Shown here: piece after piece, positions 38,191 to 52,665 of the stretch
Numbering within the stretch: the first letter of the stretch is position 1
Layout of the letters: each line of letters starts with the position of its first letter
Assembly: GCF_013373865.1 (NCBI RefSeq)
Contig: NC_050472.1
Coordinates: forward strand, 22,911,136-22,975,135
Source: Monomorium pharaonis
Lineage: Eukaryota > Arthropoda > Insecta > Hymenoptera > Formicidae
DNA: 64,000 nt
Direction of reading: 5' to 3'
The notes under the pieces: model-generated
Databases searched by the model: none
The model's input: only the letters and a program-made list of their open reading frames with translations
What the model was told of the DNA's origin: nothing
Translations under genes and position numbers: made by a program

Positions 38191-40560
38191 ACAAATAACT
38201 GTACAGCGCGCAGCTGTATGTTTGACGAGACGTAAATTATACCGGTAGAAAACAATTATTTACGAGTCTGACGCTCCACGATTCCGTTTGAATTTAGCAT
38301 CGGAAAATATTATTAGCTTAGTTTCGTCGTAGGTTCAAAGTACACTGTGCTTCGTAAAATCTCCGTTTAACGAAATCTGTTTTATACATTTTAGAAATTA
38401 CAGAAAAACCAAATATGTAGCACGAGTCAATTATTAGCATCGTTGAGCTAGCACGTCAATAATGAAATTACTGCTCAACTTTGAATGTAGATGATGAAGT
38501 TTGCAAATTTAACTAATAATTTGATGCATTTATAAAATTAGAGGAGGCACCAATTACACGGTAAACGATGCGTGCGTTTTATGGAAAGATTTAAAGCCGA
38601 TGTATCTACCAGTACAAGCATCATGATGTTGTATCACATAGCACTCAATATTATTTTCGCATAATTTATCGCAAAGTGCTAACAACATGTTCTCTATTGG
38701 AAAATTTGATTTAAGATACAGATATATATAAAATATTCTGCGTGCGCGCGCGTGTGTGTGTGTGTGAGTGTGTGTGTGTGTGTATGTGTGTAATAAAACG
38801 GTGCCTGTATAATTGTACGTTGAAGAATTTAACGTACAAAAATCGCGGAAAAGACACGTATTATGAACGAAACGTGACATCCCTTTACAACACTATCCGA
38901 ACATCCAGGTCAGTTGGTCGGCTCTATGTGATATCCAAGCTTTTACGATCCATCGACAAAAAAAAGGTACCGTATGCGCATCGACTCTGTGGCGGCCGCA
39001 AACGGCGACGGATGCTCACCCACGAAATTCCGACCTCGCCCTCCTCTAACTCATTAAACGAGTGACATCGTGGCTGAGTTTTATGTTTCTTTGACGGTGA
39101 TGTTGGTCGTTCGGTTGTTCATATCCCCATGCTAGGTGTGCGATTCCCTTTCTGCCACAATGAAACATTCGTGTCTTTTGTACAGAAATCGTAAAACTGG
39201 CATTAACCCACTCGGTATTTGTGGCCACGCCTTTCGTTCGGGAATTGTCAATATTATTTTTTCTGAATATATACGCGACAAATGTTGTTTTGATAGATTC
39301 CACGTCTACGTCTCGACTACTTCTCTATGCATACATAATATTTGTTCTACAGGAATGTCGACGTATTCCGTCGCAAATAGCGATGCAAGCGGTGATGTAA
39401 AGATCAAAATGGTAGAGCCACGAATAAATCGGAAATTCATCGCTACGCAATTGCACGCGGCAGTTTTTTTTTTCCATCGCACCCCACGTATTGTTCGGTT
39501 TGGCTGAAAAATCGTTTGCTCGAAAAAGAAACCAGATTTATTCAGCCCGCGTCCAAATGTGGCGTATGAATAGACAAGGAGAGAGAGAAATATTTCCGTG
39601 ATTTTTTGCTAGCGCAAATGAATCTGCAACTTGGCAGGCGACGTCCAACGTGCGGTTTCCGGGAGCGTATGGGAACGTTCACTGGCCGATAATAATACGC
39701 GAATCGATCCACTTGTACGAAAAGTTCGGCCGTAACGCCGAACGAGTAATCTCAGTCGGAATTTATCGATTTGAGCAATCAATTGGCGGCACAATGACGC
39801 CTATGGATGTGCGCGGTCATATTCAACGATCGATCGTGCTGAACTGTGTACTGAATGACGCGTGCACGAATAACTTACGAGCTACAATAGCGATTCGTAT
39901 ACACATCCGCGCCTCGTCATTTTCCTTGGATGCAAGTAACGCTATTCCGAGATGTTTTTCATTGCCACTGGCAAAATGCCGAGCATAAGTAACGATCGAG
40001 CATCAACGTGCCACGTAGGTCGCGTTTCCTCCTGCACTTTTGTTCGTCCCGTTCGCCCAGCTCTCTTATTATTATTATTAGGAACGTGAGGAGCAGCCGT
40101 CTTCCTGCTGCCACTGTGTAAGCGCCGTGCAGTTTTATGCTTTTCACGGGATGCCAACCACGAAATTCCGCTAGACAAATTGATGTATTTTTCGCGGTGT
40201 TTTTCGCTCTTCGAGATATACGACTTAATGTACTCGATATTAGGAACGTGCTGCTATTTAAAAAATACCCGGGGCATTAGCTAAAATAATTACGTTTGCA
40301 AAATTTCTGGCTCAGCCTGGTCACGGCGCGTTGCCTCTGCTAATTATCCATGTAACGAACAAATTAAAGTCGTACCCGAAGCGATCCCAAACGTGCGGAG
40401 CAGCGCGAATGTCTGGCTCTGAAAAATAACTAGATGGAATTGTAATTGCCGGACGAGGTGAATGAGAAAATTAACTCGGACTGCGGTTAGTAAAGAAAAG
40501 CAATGTCTCGAGCTAACTAGTTTAGGAAAAAAGTCGTTCTATTTATCTTTTCTATACGCG
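38191..40560. other. GC-richer region with GT repeat
   Basis: Unique DNA with overlapping frames of up to 123 codons (39136-39507, +) without domains. Candidate regulatory blocks lie at about 39540-40450. Confidence 0.35.
38740..38792. repeat. (GC)n(GT)n alternating tract
   Basis: GCGTGCGCGCGCG followed by about 20 GT units with single interruptions. It can form Z-DNA. Confidence 0.95.
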
Positions 40561-43500
40561 TAGCTGATTGTTTTTGTAGATAAATTAATGTAACCTTGTA
40601 ATTACGTTTAGTTTTTGCTTTTCATTTTTTGAGAAATTGTTATGCAATTGTCAGTAGCAATTAATCTTTTTTTAAATCGTCATTAAATATTAAAAATAAA
40701 ATATTAACAAAAGATTTCAATACAGTAGGAATGTCAACACTTTTAATCGTGGAGTCGACTAATACCTCTAAATTCAAGATACTGAAAGATTACATTTTAA
40801 ATTACACACTGATAGGGTGTGATCCATATATAAGTAACACCAAAATTTTTCAAAAGTATTTGAGAAATATTTTAATTAAAAAGTAAAATGCTTGGCTTAT
40901 TTAAGAAGAAAGAATTCTATAAACGTTATGTTTTAACGTTGTGCTTTATTTTCAAAATGATGAAAGAGTGTCAAAGTTGAAAAAAAATTTTTAATCTAGA
41001 AAAAATGCTTTAATATATTTTATTCAAATTATAAACGTAGATGTATTAAGAACCATTTTCTAGTACCAATAAAACATTTTTTTAATCATCATGTAGCGTG
41101 CGTGTGAATAATTATATTAAAGTAAAAAAGGAGAATTCTTTTTTTAAGTACTTTTTTTGATGGTATACATTTATGGCTTTTATAATTACGTAGAGTTTTT
41201 GTTTCAACGTATATCTTCAATTTTTGGCACTATGTGTTCAAGAGCGCACTATATTAATATAAAAACTAGTGACTCATGCTATTTTTACGTTGTATCGATC
41301 AAAAATTGCAGTCTCGTATATTTTCTGAAACTCGGCCTTTCTCGTATTTCCTTTGTCACCGGTTTAAACTTACTCGCGTTTCAAAGGAAGAACTCTGTAG
41401 TGGGCACACACGTAGTGGGGATTGAAGCTGTCACTTGTTAGATGTAGTACGCTCTGCGTATCACTCAGAAAACGAGTACTTACGAAGAGAAGTTTCTCAC
41501 TGGCAAAAAGTGCGCATCGACTTCCTACGTCGAGGCGAATCGGTTGAATCGCGGACTATCCTTTTTAGCGTCGCAGACAGTCAGTCGGTCCCATGCGGAA
41601 GCGAATTGCCCCGTTGTGTTTTGTACAATGCCGCGTTTTGGAACCACTTTAAATTTTGGCAGACTCGACTGTTTCTCGCGCAACTTCCACGATTGTGAAA
41701 CTTAGGAATAAAAGACATTGCGTATTTTCGACGAATAGAGCGGTGAGGGAAATTCCTTTATGCGATTCAGCGTGCTTTTGTGCCACGCGTGACCATTATG
41801 CTCTATCTCGTTTTCTTTCCACTCCAGCGTAAAATAATCTAACAGATCTTATAAAAATATTAGAGTCATATATTATAAAAAAAGTTTCTTTCAAATAATT
41901 ATGAAATATAGATCAATTTGATTGCGATCAAATATGACTTAAATTTTAATTTGTTTTTCCCCAAAATTTTGTAGAAAATTAAATGTTATTCCTCTCATAT
42001 AAAAACTTTTCTAAGATAATCTGACATCACGTTCATTCGTATTATTTGTATGTTCTTCGATAAAAAGTTAATCGAGAAATATATTGGTTTTTTTAAATTA
42101 AAATGTCTTCTTTTTCTGCAAATAACATATACAGAATTAACGACAATAATACGGTAAACGTATTTAACAATCACAATTTTTTGTAAGAAAATAATTTAAA
42201 TTACTCAGCTCAGAAATTGGAGAGTAAAAAGAAAGATTAAAAAAATAGCGCAATGTTTCGGAAGTAATCATCCACTTTCGTTTTTGAATTCTGCTGATGC
42301 GACTGTGATTTCTTATACGATCTTTGGCTCCAGTATCCTTCGATAAAAATGGATGCGAGCCAACAATCGTATTCGCATTTTCGCATCTTTTTCTGCCAAA
42401 ATGTCACTCGTTATCGATTTTTCATCGGTCAAATTTGTACTTCCATGAAAAATTTATTATGATATAATTGTTTAATCATTATAAATAGAGAACACGCAGA
42501 TTTGTTGTAAAAAACTGTGTTGTACTTTATACGCAGTTATTAGTGAGCTTATTATCAAGTTCATTATTAAGATTAGTAAACTATTATTGAAAATTTGAAA
42601 ATATATTATCGTCTTTTCTCGTTCTTTCCGTGCACTAGTCACATATGACAATATATGTACTCTCGTTGCGTTACCTGTTACTCAATCATACTATTGGGAC
42701 GATGGTAATATGGTACACGTATAAATTGGATTATATTTGAACCTTTTGGCTGCAAGTGTTACGAGCCGTGCCATAATACTTGTCCGCACAAACGCGCGTA
42801 AGTTCTGGCACTTTAAGTGGACCAAGTCTGCCCATTATCTCAGTTTACGTTGGCGGTCTTTTACGGCCCAATATAGAAGTTCTCCTGTAGAACATAATCA
42901 AAACCACAGTGGACTCGCTAATTGTTGAGGCGGTTTAATATTCGCGAATCTTTTTAAAATATATTAACATATTCTTCTCAATCATTTTTTCCTTTTTATT
43001 ATAATATTATTTTATAAAATTAGTAAAATATTAAGTGTATACATTTTATATATTTTACTTAAAATTTGCAATAATTTTTTTAAACAATATTTTATGCGTA
43101 TAATAAAATTCTTTTTGAATTCCTGTTTTTGTTCTCTTTGATAAATAATGTTACTACGGAAACTATAGATTTTGGACAAACTTGATCGTAATAAATAATC
43201 ATATATAAGCGGTTAATAAAGTATACTTACAATTTACATTAATTACTATGTGATAAAAAACTTTATCACATATATGTGATTAATTACTATACGATAAAAA
43301 ACTTATAAATGAATTATAAATGCTCACACCCAGACAACGTTATGTAACAATATCGTCGAGCAGAAATTTTCTTTAGATGCGGTTCAAACATTAAGATTTT
43401 AAATAAGATATTCTTTATTTATTACAGATAACAATAAAATATATGTATCGACATGTATTTAATATAAATGATAAAATTTGACAGTGTCTCATGTTATATT

Positions 43501-43600
43501 AATTATGCAAGAAATATTTAATAGCTATAAAGAATTTTTTTATATGTCATAGGTTTCTTATACGTTTCTTAACAACTTAATTGTTTATTTCAAATAAAAA
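40561..43600. other. AT-rich non-coding DNA with small islands
   Basis: GC-richer patches lie at about 41200-41820, 42280-42440 and 42640-42930; none contains a recognisable exon. Confidence 0.4.
43239..43304. repeat. Direct repeat plus hairpin
   Basis: TTAATTACTATGTGATAAAA (43239) recurs 41 bp on as TTAATTACTATACGATAAAA (43280). The first copy overlaps a perfect 9-bp hairpin TGTGATAAA/TTTATCACA (43249-43270). Confidence 0.8.
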
Positions 43601-46480
43601 GTATTATACGTTACTCCAAACTATTTAGTTAATTCTATAAGCTTTCTCTATGCGTCACTATCATTTGTGTATTAGTAATTGAACAGTTTCGTGTCATACC
43701 TGTTAAGTACACCTATATTAGTCATGCAACCAGTTCAGTGTTAACGTGTACAATAAACATTTATTTATCGGTGGTTCACCATATACGTTAATGTCAGAAG
43801 AGCTCTCAATGACATTCGTTTGAGTGAAACAAATAGTGGATGCCTATTGTATATTTCCATTTACAACGCGGATTGCGTTTCGTCACTAGATATACGGCTG
43901 CAAAATGACGAAAATAAATTGAAACCATATAAAATTTACACGGCCCGTGTATTCTAAACCATCCAGAATCGAGATGCTCACATTGACTGTAAACAAATCA
44001 ATCGCTGACAGTTGCAGTTTATTGTATTGTCCTCCCTCGAAATGTTTTTGTTCGCACCTGTACGCGATCATAATTATATGCACACCTGCGATTCATGTAT
44101 CACGGAAGTAGCGATTCATTGTATAAATGTTAATGTATTTATCGAGAATAGTTACCTCATTTTAACCGAACCCAATTACCGCGATTAGCATAACGTCTGC
44201 CGTTTTTGCCGCTACTCACTGACACATTTTGCTAGGACTGGAATATAAATTTCTCACGCGCGCGCGGAGCAATTTCATCAGAACTCCATTCGACGAGCAG
44301 TGCCGATTGACATTTTCATTCGGTAGCGCGCGAACAGAATGACATCGCCGTTTTCGCATGTGCCCTCGTAAATGATAAAAAGATGTAACGTTATGCATTA
44401 ATCAAAATGTTAAATGACGTCGGTATCGCTGGACACGCTTAAAATGGGCGCCGCGCGATAAATCAGATCGCGTCTTTTTTGCGCCGACACAAGCTATTGT
44501 GCGTTTATTCATTTCCTGAATGTCCGTCCCGGATATTTTGGCCGAGAGCACACTCAACGCAGTCTCCGGAACACACGCAACGCACAATTTATTTTTGCGA
44601 AGCGACGTTTTAATAATGGAAATGTAATGCATGACATTTAGCAAGCTGAACTTTGAGTTTAACGAGGACTTGACGGAGGGAGGGGAAAGAGAGGCGATAG
44701 CAAACATGATCGCATACACCATCGAGCTATTATAAATTTCAAGCACTATTAAAAAAGCGACATAGTAACATTATATAAAAATGATGCATTTTTTCTGCAA
44801 CAGAGTGTAAACAATGAGTTAGTTAAATATATTTATAAAAAACCTTACAAATTGTGCATTAATGTAACTCTTCATAATTTTTGAATATTATTTTTAACAT
44901 ATCTTTATTACCGAGGTTCCTTAACAATTTTAGCAGATTTATTTACTTTATTTTTAAAATACATGGTATAAAAAGAGTTTATAAAATCGTAAACTAATGA
45001 ATTAATAAATGGTGTAAGGTAAAAATATTTTAATGCTTTAATCAATCGCATAAGAAGCAGGTTATAATTTTAGATATCTGGGATAATCCAAGAGATCTTT
45101 GTGGAAGTATCTTTTATGGATTACGATCCGTAGCTGCACGAACTGGCAGCTTATGCCTAGTCCATTCAATATACGTTCGAAGGACAAGGACGTATTCTCT
45201 GGAACAGCCATAATTTATTGACTGCGGCGAATAGAACGCGATCTACCCATCTCAGCCTGCGTAGCTCCGTTCAAAGCCTGCACCGACGTAGATCAACGAC
45301 GATACTCGCGAGAGGCTGAAAACTAATCAGGATCGAAGGTAACGGATGAGGAAACCTCGCTACGGCAGATTGTCTCAAATGACGTATGGTACCGTCGGGG
45401 ACATCACTCAAGACATTTTCCGATACCTATCTGGATGCGTCGTGATGTTGTAACGCTGTCGCCGTCATCGTGTCTGAGACCACCGTTGCAGAGCATCTTA
45501 TTTTCGTTAAATTTAATGCCGTCAATATGTCGCTTTCTACTTCGGATTTACTTTCATCCGGGATTAGCAGGCTCACGATTTTAGCGCGGCAAACCTGTTC
45601 GACGCTAACGTGCTGGGACAAGACACTAACGTTACGAATCCACTCTTTCGCCTTACGGATGACTGGAAATTAGCCGCAAGTTCGTAGGTAAATGACTCTC
45701 TTATGAAACTTTGCGTAAATCCGGTTAATGATTCCGATTAATAATCAGAAATAGGTAGCGCTCTTACAGAGAGTGTGTAATTGAGTACGTACTCTCACAA
45801 GTCATTTACGTGAGCATTACACTCCATCAATTAAATTTGATTTCAACGAAGAACTTCGTTCCGAGTGTTCGCGTAACTTCATCTTCACGTGTTGGTGGGT
45901 AAAATAATTTCTCCTCGAGATTCGCCCCTTATCGAATCGCTACCTGGACTCTGGACCGCTGCCTTTTTGTCTCGCGGCATTCTTTAAACTTTTCTCCGCT
46001 TCGATATTCCTCGGTGTTCACCTCGCATCAATTTCCTCGTTCACGCTTCGACGCGTTTCGTTCATCCCCGGGATGCCACCTCTACCCGCTCCATCTCGCT
46101 TACAGTTGAAGAGCCACACGAGTTGCGAGTTGCAAAATGTTACGGCTCGAGCACACCCCTCCCAATGGAAAACTTGAAAAATGGTCCTGCTTATACCGCG
46201 GAACTTTTCAAGTAGGTTACACCGTTTGCCTATGTCGGCGCGATCGCACAACGCTGCAAGAAATGTTTTCTCTCTCTCTCTCTTTCTCTCTTTCTCTCGC
46301 GTCTTTACTATAGCTAAATAAGCTGATAATTATTTATGACGGTTTCTCCACGCGCGTGGTTAAACGGTTGCGATGAATAGTTTCCTTAACTTGTCCTGTC
46401 GACCTCACGTGACTCCTTTAGAACTTTGTCTCGAAGTTTGTGCTTCAAGAGCTGATGCTTTACTGTAATTAACTCGACAA
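43601..46480. other. Two GC-richer blocks
   Basis: About 43700-44740 and 45080-46470 are unique and CpG-containing, with frames of up to 114 codons and no domain. A (CT)n-like run lies at 46266-46298. Confidence 0.35.
46266..46298. repeat. (CT)n/(TTTCTC) microsatellite
   Basis: Imperfect CT repeat. Confidence 0.9.
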
Positions 46481-47448
46481 CTAATTACTCAGTTCGCGGT
46501 AAATGTATATTGCATTATAAAATATATATACACATATTGTAAATTCAAAATATATAATAAATAATTTTAAGCAATAATAATATATTAATATAGCTTCATT
46601 ATCTTTTTAGTAAACTGATTGTAACAATTTCTTTATCACATATACACAATTGATCAATTTTATTATATTTAGCTGTTGAAATCTAATTGTAATAATTTTG
46701 TCGTGTTTCTGAATCACATTCTCTCAGCATCCTCTCCTCTCACGTTAAAATTGGGAATAGAAATATCTTTAGCATCTCACAAATTCTAATCTTCGCACGT
46801 CATAACTTATGATAAACGTTTGTTCCTCTTCTCTGCTTTGAGTGTTAACACAATCGTTTTTCGGCGACAGCGTTTCCGCTATACGGTTGCCGTACCGGGA
46901 CTTCAAAACCTTGCGAACTCGCACATTTCATCCTGTCGCTTGCCAACAACGCACAAATAAGTGCTACCATTATATAAAAAGCCATTTGTGTGTATTTTCC
47001 TTTGAAAGAGCTTTAATGTTGGTGTTTAATGTTGTCCCAAGAAGGAATAACAAGATTCTCTTGTGTTAATTAAATTTAGAAGAGAAAAAATAAAATAAAA
47101 GTTATTATTAATTTTTATTTTGCATTATAAGTGGATGTAGAAAAACAGCAGCATTAAGAATTTGATAAAAGCAGTTTGTATTAATTTTTGCTTGTATCGA
47201 GTAATTTCGAAGTAAATCTACGCACATCTTGCATACATATAAAGTGCGTATATGACAATTGATGTGACGTTTTCAAGAAAGTGGGATTTCGTACTTGGAA
47301 TAAATGTCTTGAATTGGCAGTACATTATATGCTTTCACGTAAAGTTTGCAATATAACGTTTCAAGAGAAGGAAACGTTCCATTTCCTAGCGCAAAGAGCT
47401 CAAAATATTCCACTGCACGCGCGCGCGCATACGCAGATCTTGTTTATA

Positions 47449-47485
<37 letters not shown>

Positions 47486-48280
47486 CAGTAATACATACAC
47501 GCGACGATGTTGTGTAATCAAAAAAAAAATCAATTGAAAATCAGTAAATAAGTGATAAAAAATAAAATTCTTAAGGAAATAATGCATCTAAATGTCTAAA
47601 TGTAATAATAATGTCTGTGATTCCTAACTATAAAAAAATAATAGTTTGCTAATAGTCACAGTCGGGAAGTATGTGTTCCATTTAAAAGCAAAGCATTTGA
47701 ACGTAGTAATATAAACATTGCCTTTACATTTGTATATTTTAGCATAAAACGCAGAAGTAGTCGTAGGAAATTTTTTATCTTTCTTATACCGTACGTGCGG
47801 ATAAGTTTAAACGGAATACTTTTGGTCTTTAACTATTAAAAAATTGTTTTTCGTCACTGTCAGAAATCACAAACATTGTTGTCGCATTTGTACATTGAAA
47901 CACAAAACAGGAATATCGCTGTTTTCCCAAAAATTTATTTTGTCGTTACTTGTTTTTAATTGTTTTTGTTATAACTCTATTGTTTTATTTATTTATACAT
48001 ATTTTTAAATAGATTTTTAAAGTAAAATTAAGTTTCTATTTTTCGCTCCAAGAATACTCCAAATTTTAACTTTATATTAAACTTGATTACCTTATTTGAT
48101 ATTTTATAAGTTAATATAATTTTTTATTTGCAAGAATATATTATTTTAACACGTCAAAGAAAGAGGAAACGAATGTTATAAAATTATTATAGATGCTTGT
48201 TATTTGAAAATAAAAATATATCTTGCTAATTTTGATCTAGATTGCAGACAAAATGTTAGGCGTAAAATATCAACCGAACG
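46481..48280. other. AT-rich non-coding DNA
   Basis: It contains a (TA)n run. No gene is seen. Confidence 0.5.
47450..47482. repeat. (TA)n microsatellite
   Basis: About 16 TA units. Confidence 0.95.
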
Positions 48281-50920
48281 TTAAAAATAGTGTGTTATTC
48301 TCTTCATATGTTACATCAGATATATGTCTTCATTTTGCTGTCCGTGAGATTACCTTGCGTTATACTATTTGCTTTCCTATTTTGTGTAGCAACAATATAA
48401 CGTTATAAATAATAAAAGAACGCTGAAACTTTACGGGAATAAGGCACAACGCCGTAACCACTTCGCCATTGGATAACGCGTCGTACAGATTCTTGCGAGA
48501 TTGCTCGAACGTGGATTGCGTCTCATAGAATCGGGACAACTTTGTACGGCAGCGTAGCGCCATTATCCCTACGACGAAGTATTGTTACAAAGTACGGTTA
48601 TAACGTTTAACGTCGCACGGCAGCGACGTGTTCCCCGTAGCGTTACTTATGTGATGTCGCGCTGTGTATAAGAAGGTAGTATCTTATTACGTCTACGTGG
48701 GCGATGCAAGAGGACGAGGTGTATCTTCGTATTTTCTCTGCTTCTTCTTGGTGTAATCTCCATGCAAACATCTAACAGTATTGTCACAGCTATATCGAAT
48801 CACACGCATACTTTACGCATTCGCACGTGGCTGCATATGTCACGATTGCGTGGTAAAATACAAGGAATTTTTACAATAGAAATACAGTAAAAATACAAAA
48901 AGTAGAAATAAAATTTTATGTTATACATGTGATGTTCATTTTTAAGTAACGATGTAAGTGTCACATTTTAAAGTATTACACACTCTAAAAATTAAAAAGA
49001 TTTTACAGAATTGTTCTATTATTACATCGAATATTTTGGTTCGAACATAATTCTCTTATTAATTTAAAGGTTTAATCTTTTCTTTACCATGTAAAACCGT
49101 GTTTGTAATACTTAATAGCAAAATGAGAAAGCAGAATTACGAATTAAATCAAATTTTGTACATAAATATATATTTATTAGCATGACTTACAATATAAAAG
49201 TTAACCAGTTGCGATAAATCAGTGAAATTGTTACGACAGATTTTCATTCGCTTGTACTTTCATGTGATTATTCTCATACGTCGTAGTCAATATGCTCGCA
49301 TTACGGAGAACTTTGGCGACGTTCTTAAGTCGGAGGATAATCCTCGAAACTTTTATTGAAAGTTATATCGAGAAGCCATTCGTATTAGTGTGAGAAAGTG
49401 TTTTGTTCGGAATAGAGTCCTATTTAATTCGAACTCATTGTCAGAAGAAAATGCTATTCATGTAGTCATTATATTTTATTTTTGGAGTAATAGATATGAC
49501 ATTTATTTGACTTTACTATGTAGAGATAGATTGTTAAGATGCTTACTGATTTTATTAATAATTAGAATCTATAATAAAAATTAAAATATTTTTTAAAAAT
49601 TATGCATTTTTTCTAGTATAATCTTTCTGTATTATATGCATTATTACAGTAGGACTACCTGCAATACAATGATCATAGATTACAAAGATCTATTGTCAAA
49701 TGGGTTATTATAAAATCTTATAATAATCTCTTTCTATCTTAATTAATTCTTTGATTTTTAATTAGATATAAAAATGAAACAAATTTTCAGCGTGTTAAAT
49801 CATTATATTTAAATTAAAGATTATCATCTGAAAATGATTTACTTCATTATACTTCCTTATTCTCCATTTAAACAAGTGGAAAATTATACAAAACTCATAG
49901 TTTCAAGACAATATTCAGCGTACGATTTCTTTTGCTAAAAGGATCTCAAATAATCCCAGTTGCTTGAACGCGTTCTTCCTGCTCGAGCGTAATTGAAAGG
50001 ATATTAATAAACACAATCTAGTCAGGTTGAAGGGGACAAAACGTAAATGAACTTGGTAAAGATATATGTCACAGACCTTAGAATATTATGGAAAAGCGCT
50101 TGTCTTTCTGATCGTAGTCTGGCTATATTAGAATGTAGGGTAGTAAAGACTCGTTATTGAAATCGTACTATGCTCCGAGAAGTAATAACTCTAGTCTTCT
50201 CTCTTATTCTTCTATTAGTACTCATTTTCTGTTCCTCTTTCTCAGCAAATGTATTCTCCGTTTCTCTGTCTGAGAATAATGGACATGAAAGCTGCTGGAA
50301 TAATTAATACCGGCAATTGGATGGAAGATCAACTGGTAAATTGTTTACCAGAAATAAGGGTCCTAAAGGAATTAGAAAGTTAGAACTGAAAATGTCACAT
50401 CTATACTAACACATCCAAAGCTATAGTCAGAGTAATGTTATATTAAAGTTGAGATTTGACTGTGTTATTACGAAATATTTTAAATATATTTTATCATCAT
50501 ATATTTTGTTATCATAACAAATTATATATCTTTTATTAATAAATATTTAATTTATAAATGCTTAAAAATGATAATTATATAGATAGCAAGCAAATAACAA
50601 GCTTGTATTAACTATAAAAACATTAAGAAATATGCAATATAAAACAGTATAATTTTAACAAGTAGCTGTTAATTAGCTGTAACAAAAAATAACGTTTAAT
50701 TATAAAGTTTAGTAAATAGATGGGAAAAACATGTAAGGGATAAATTGTGCTTTACATTATTACAGCTATTTTTTCCTGTAGAGGAAAAACTTTTTGCACT
50801 AAGAACAAGTAAATAATTTTTACTGTATAGTAGTTTCTGTACAAATTATTAATACATCGGGTAAATTTTTAATATTGCAATTCTTCAAAAATAGTAGACA
50901 ACAGGGGACACCTGGATTCT
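48281..50920. other. AT-rich DNA with islands
   Basis: Islands lie at about 48280-48860, 49200-49400 and 49900-50370. No exon or element is recognised. Confidence 0.4.
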
Positions 50921-51260
50921 CCATTATCGCAGAAAAAAATTTTCTATAATCCCAAGTAGACTTGAATTATTTTGTCATGTGAATCAAGTCTTTTCGAAAT
51001 CCTTTCGAGCTGAATTTGTCTATAGCTAGCGCGATTATTCTATTCCGCGGTATTTCCACGTTCTGTAAAATTTCGAAAGCTGCATTCAAAAAGGGACGGG
51101 AAAACAAATTGTATGGAAAGATGAAACAGTCTTAATGGACTCTTAGAAAGGCACCGGAGTTACGCGGAAGAAGGAAAGGTGGGTTAAGTAAAACGCTGCA
51201 GCGTCGGACGACGCTGAGCGCTCGTCGGAACTCGCCTTGTGGAACTCTCTTCTCCTTTCA

Positions 51261-51297
51261 TCTCCTCTCTCTCTCGCTCTCTCTCTCTCTCTCCCAT

Positions 51298-51328
<31 letters not shown>

Positions 51329-51334
51329 TTCTGT
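51261..51334. repeat. (CT)n microsatellite, about 74 bp
   Basis: Two CT runs separated by CCCATT. The opposite strand reads GAGAGAG and could bind GAGA factor. Confidence 0.95.
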
Positions 51335-52644
51335 CTCAACTGTTGTGCAAAATATTATTCAAAGCAATGGTGAAAGGACGACGGAGCGTGCAAAGAGTAA
51401 CAACGAATCGGGCGAAAGGAATAGGGGTGAGACGTAGGTAGCAGGAATATATCCCCGCGGCCACCGTTTCCACTCCTGTTACGGCCCTCACCACGCTAGG
51501 CAACCGGGAGTTGTCTATCCCGTCGCTAACTTCATTTAAGTTTTGATCCTTTTACGGGGTATTCCATGCTAACTTTCCATATCGAGCATTGAAGGAGGCA
51601 CTTTAAAATCTCGAACGGAAAAGACTATTGAGAAGACAAGGCGTGGCCACTATATCGCGGTTGTCTGGGCAGAGAAAAAGCAAAAAAAAAAAATTAAAGA
51701 ATAAATAAAAAATAGACAAGAAGACAAAAAGAAAAGAGATATTTACAGTGCTAAAGTGATTATGTGATGAAGGGGTCATTGAAGAAGGGGGTAGTAGTAC
51801 TCTGTTTGCGATCTACAAGAAATAAAGCACGATTTTTATTATATTAAGTCACTGAAAACTAAAAGCAATTTATATTATACATTGCGCTAAAATGCAGATA
51901 CATATTTTTCACCATAATCTCATTCTTCTCCCTTATTCTTCCGCATCCGCGTCTGTCGTAACGCTTGTTCTCTTTCTCATCTTTCCCTCACTGGCAGTTT
52001 TCTTTGGCCATTTTTCTTTTTTCTTTTCCTTTCTTCGTCATTTAACCTCTTTCGTTGTCTTTCTTCCATCTTTCTCTTTGTCATTTGCTCCAATGCTTAT
52101 TTATTTGTTATTTTACCATTAACCATGTATTTTATCTTGTCGTAAACCGTATGCTTCGCCATTCCCCGTCGTTAAATCCCTTACTAAACAATAAATCCAG
52201 TCCTTTTATCTAGCCGGACAGGAGCATATTTCTTCCTCGTCATTGTTACGCATCATTTGGGATATACTACACGTCACTACATTTTTATATCCACGACGAA
52301 GCCAAAGTATGGTTAATGGCACTACAACGCTCTCATCAATTCGCTTTTGATTGTAAGTTTTTTGTTATTGTTTTGAACATAAAGGCATTGCATTGTGCTA
52401 TCGTCGAATATTAGATTTAATCGCGCAGTTATAATTGCATATATTTATTTTTTATACTTAACCCATTTATATTTGATATTTTATGTAAAATCATGTATAA
52501 TATATAAACACAGAATAATTTTATATAATTATCCTGTTTATAACAATATACAATAATGCAGTAGAAATAGAATATTCTACACGAGATATATCAATTTTGC
52601 TTTACGACAGTTGATTACAATACACTTGAAGCATTCTCTGAGGA

Positions 52645-52665
52645 TTCCACTATAGAATAGTGGAA
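52645..52665. repeat. Hairpin TTCCACTAT-AGA-ATAGTGGAA
   Basis: Perfect 9-bp arms around a 3-nt loop. Confidence 0.85.

Noticed and set aside
51892..52122. Hydrophobic 76-codon frame resembling a membrane protein
   Set aside because: The hydrophobicity is produced by a C/T-rich strand; no homology or splice context supports it.
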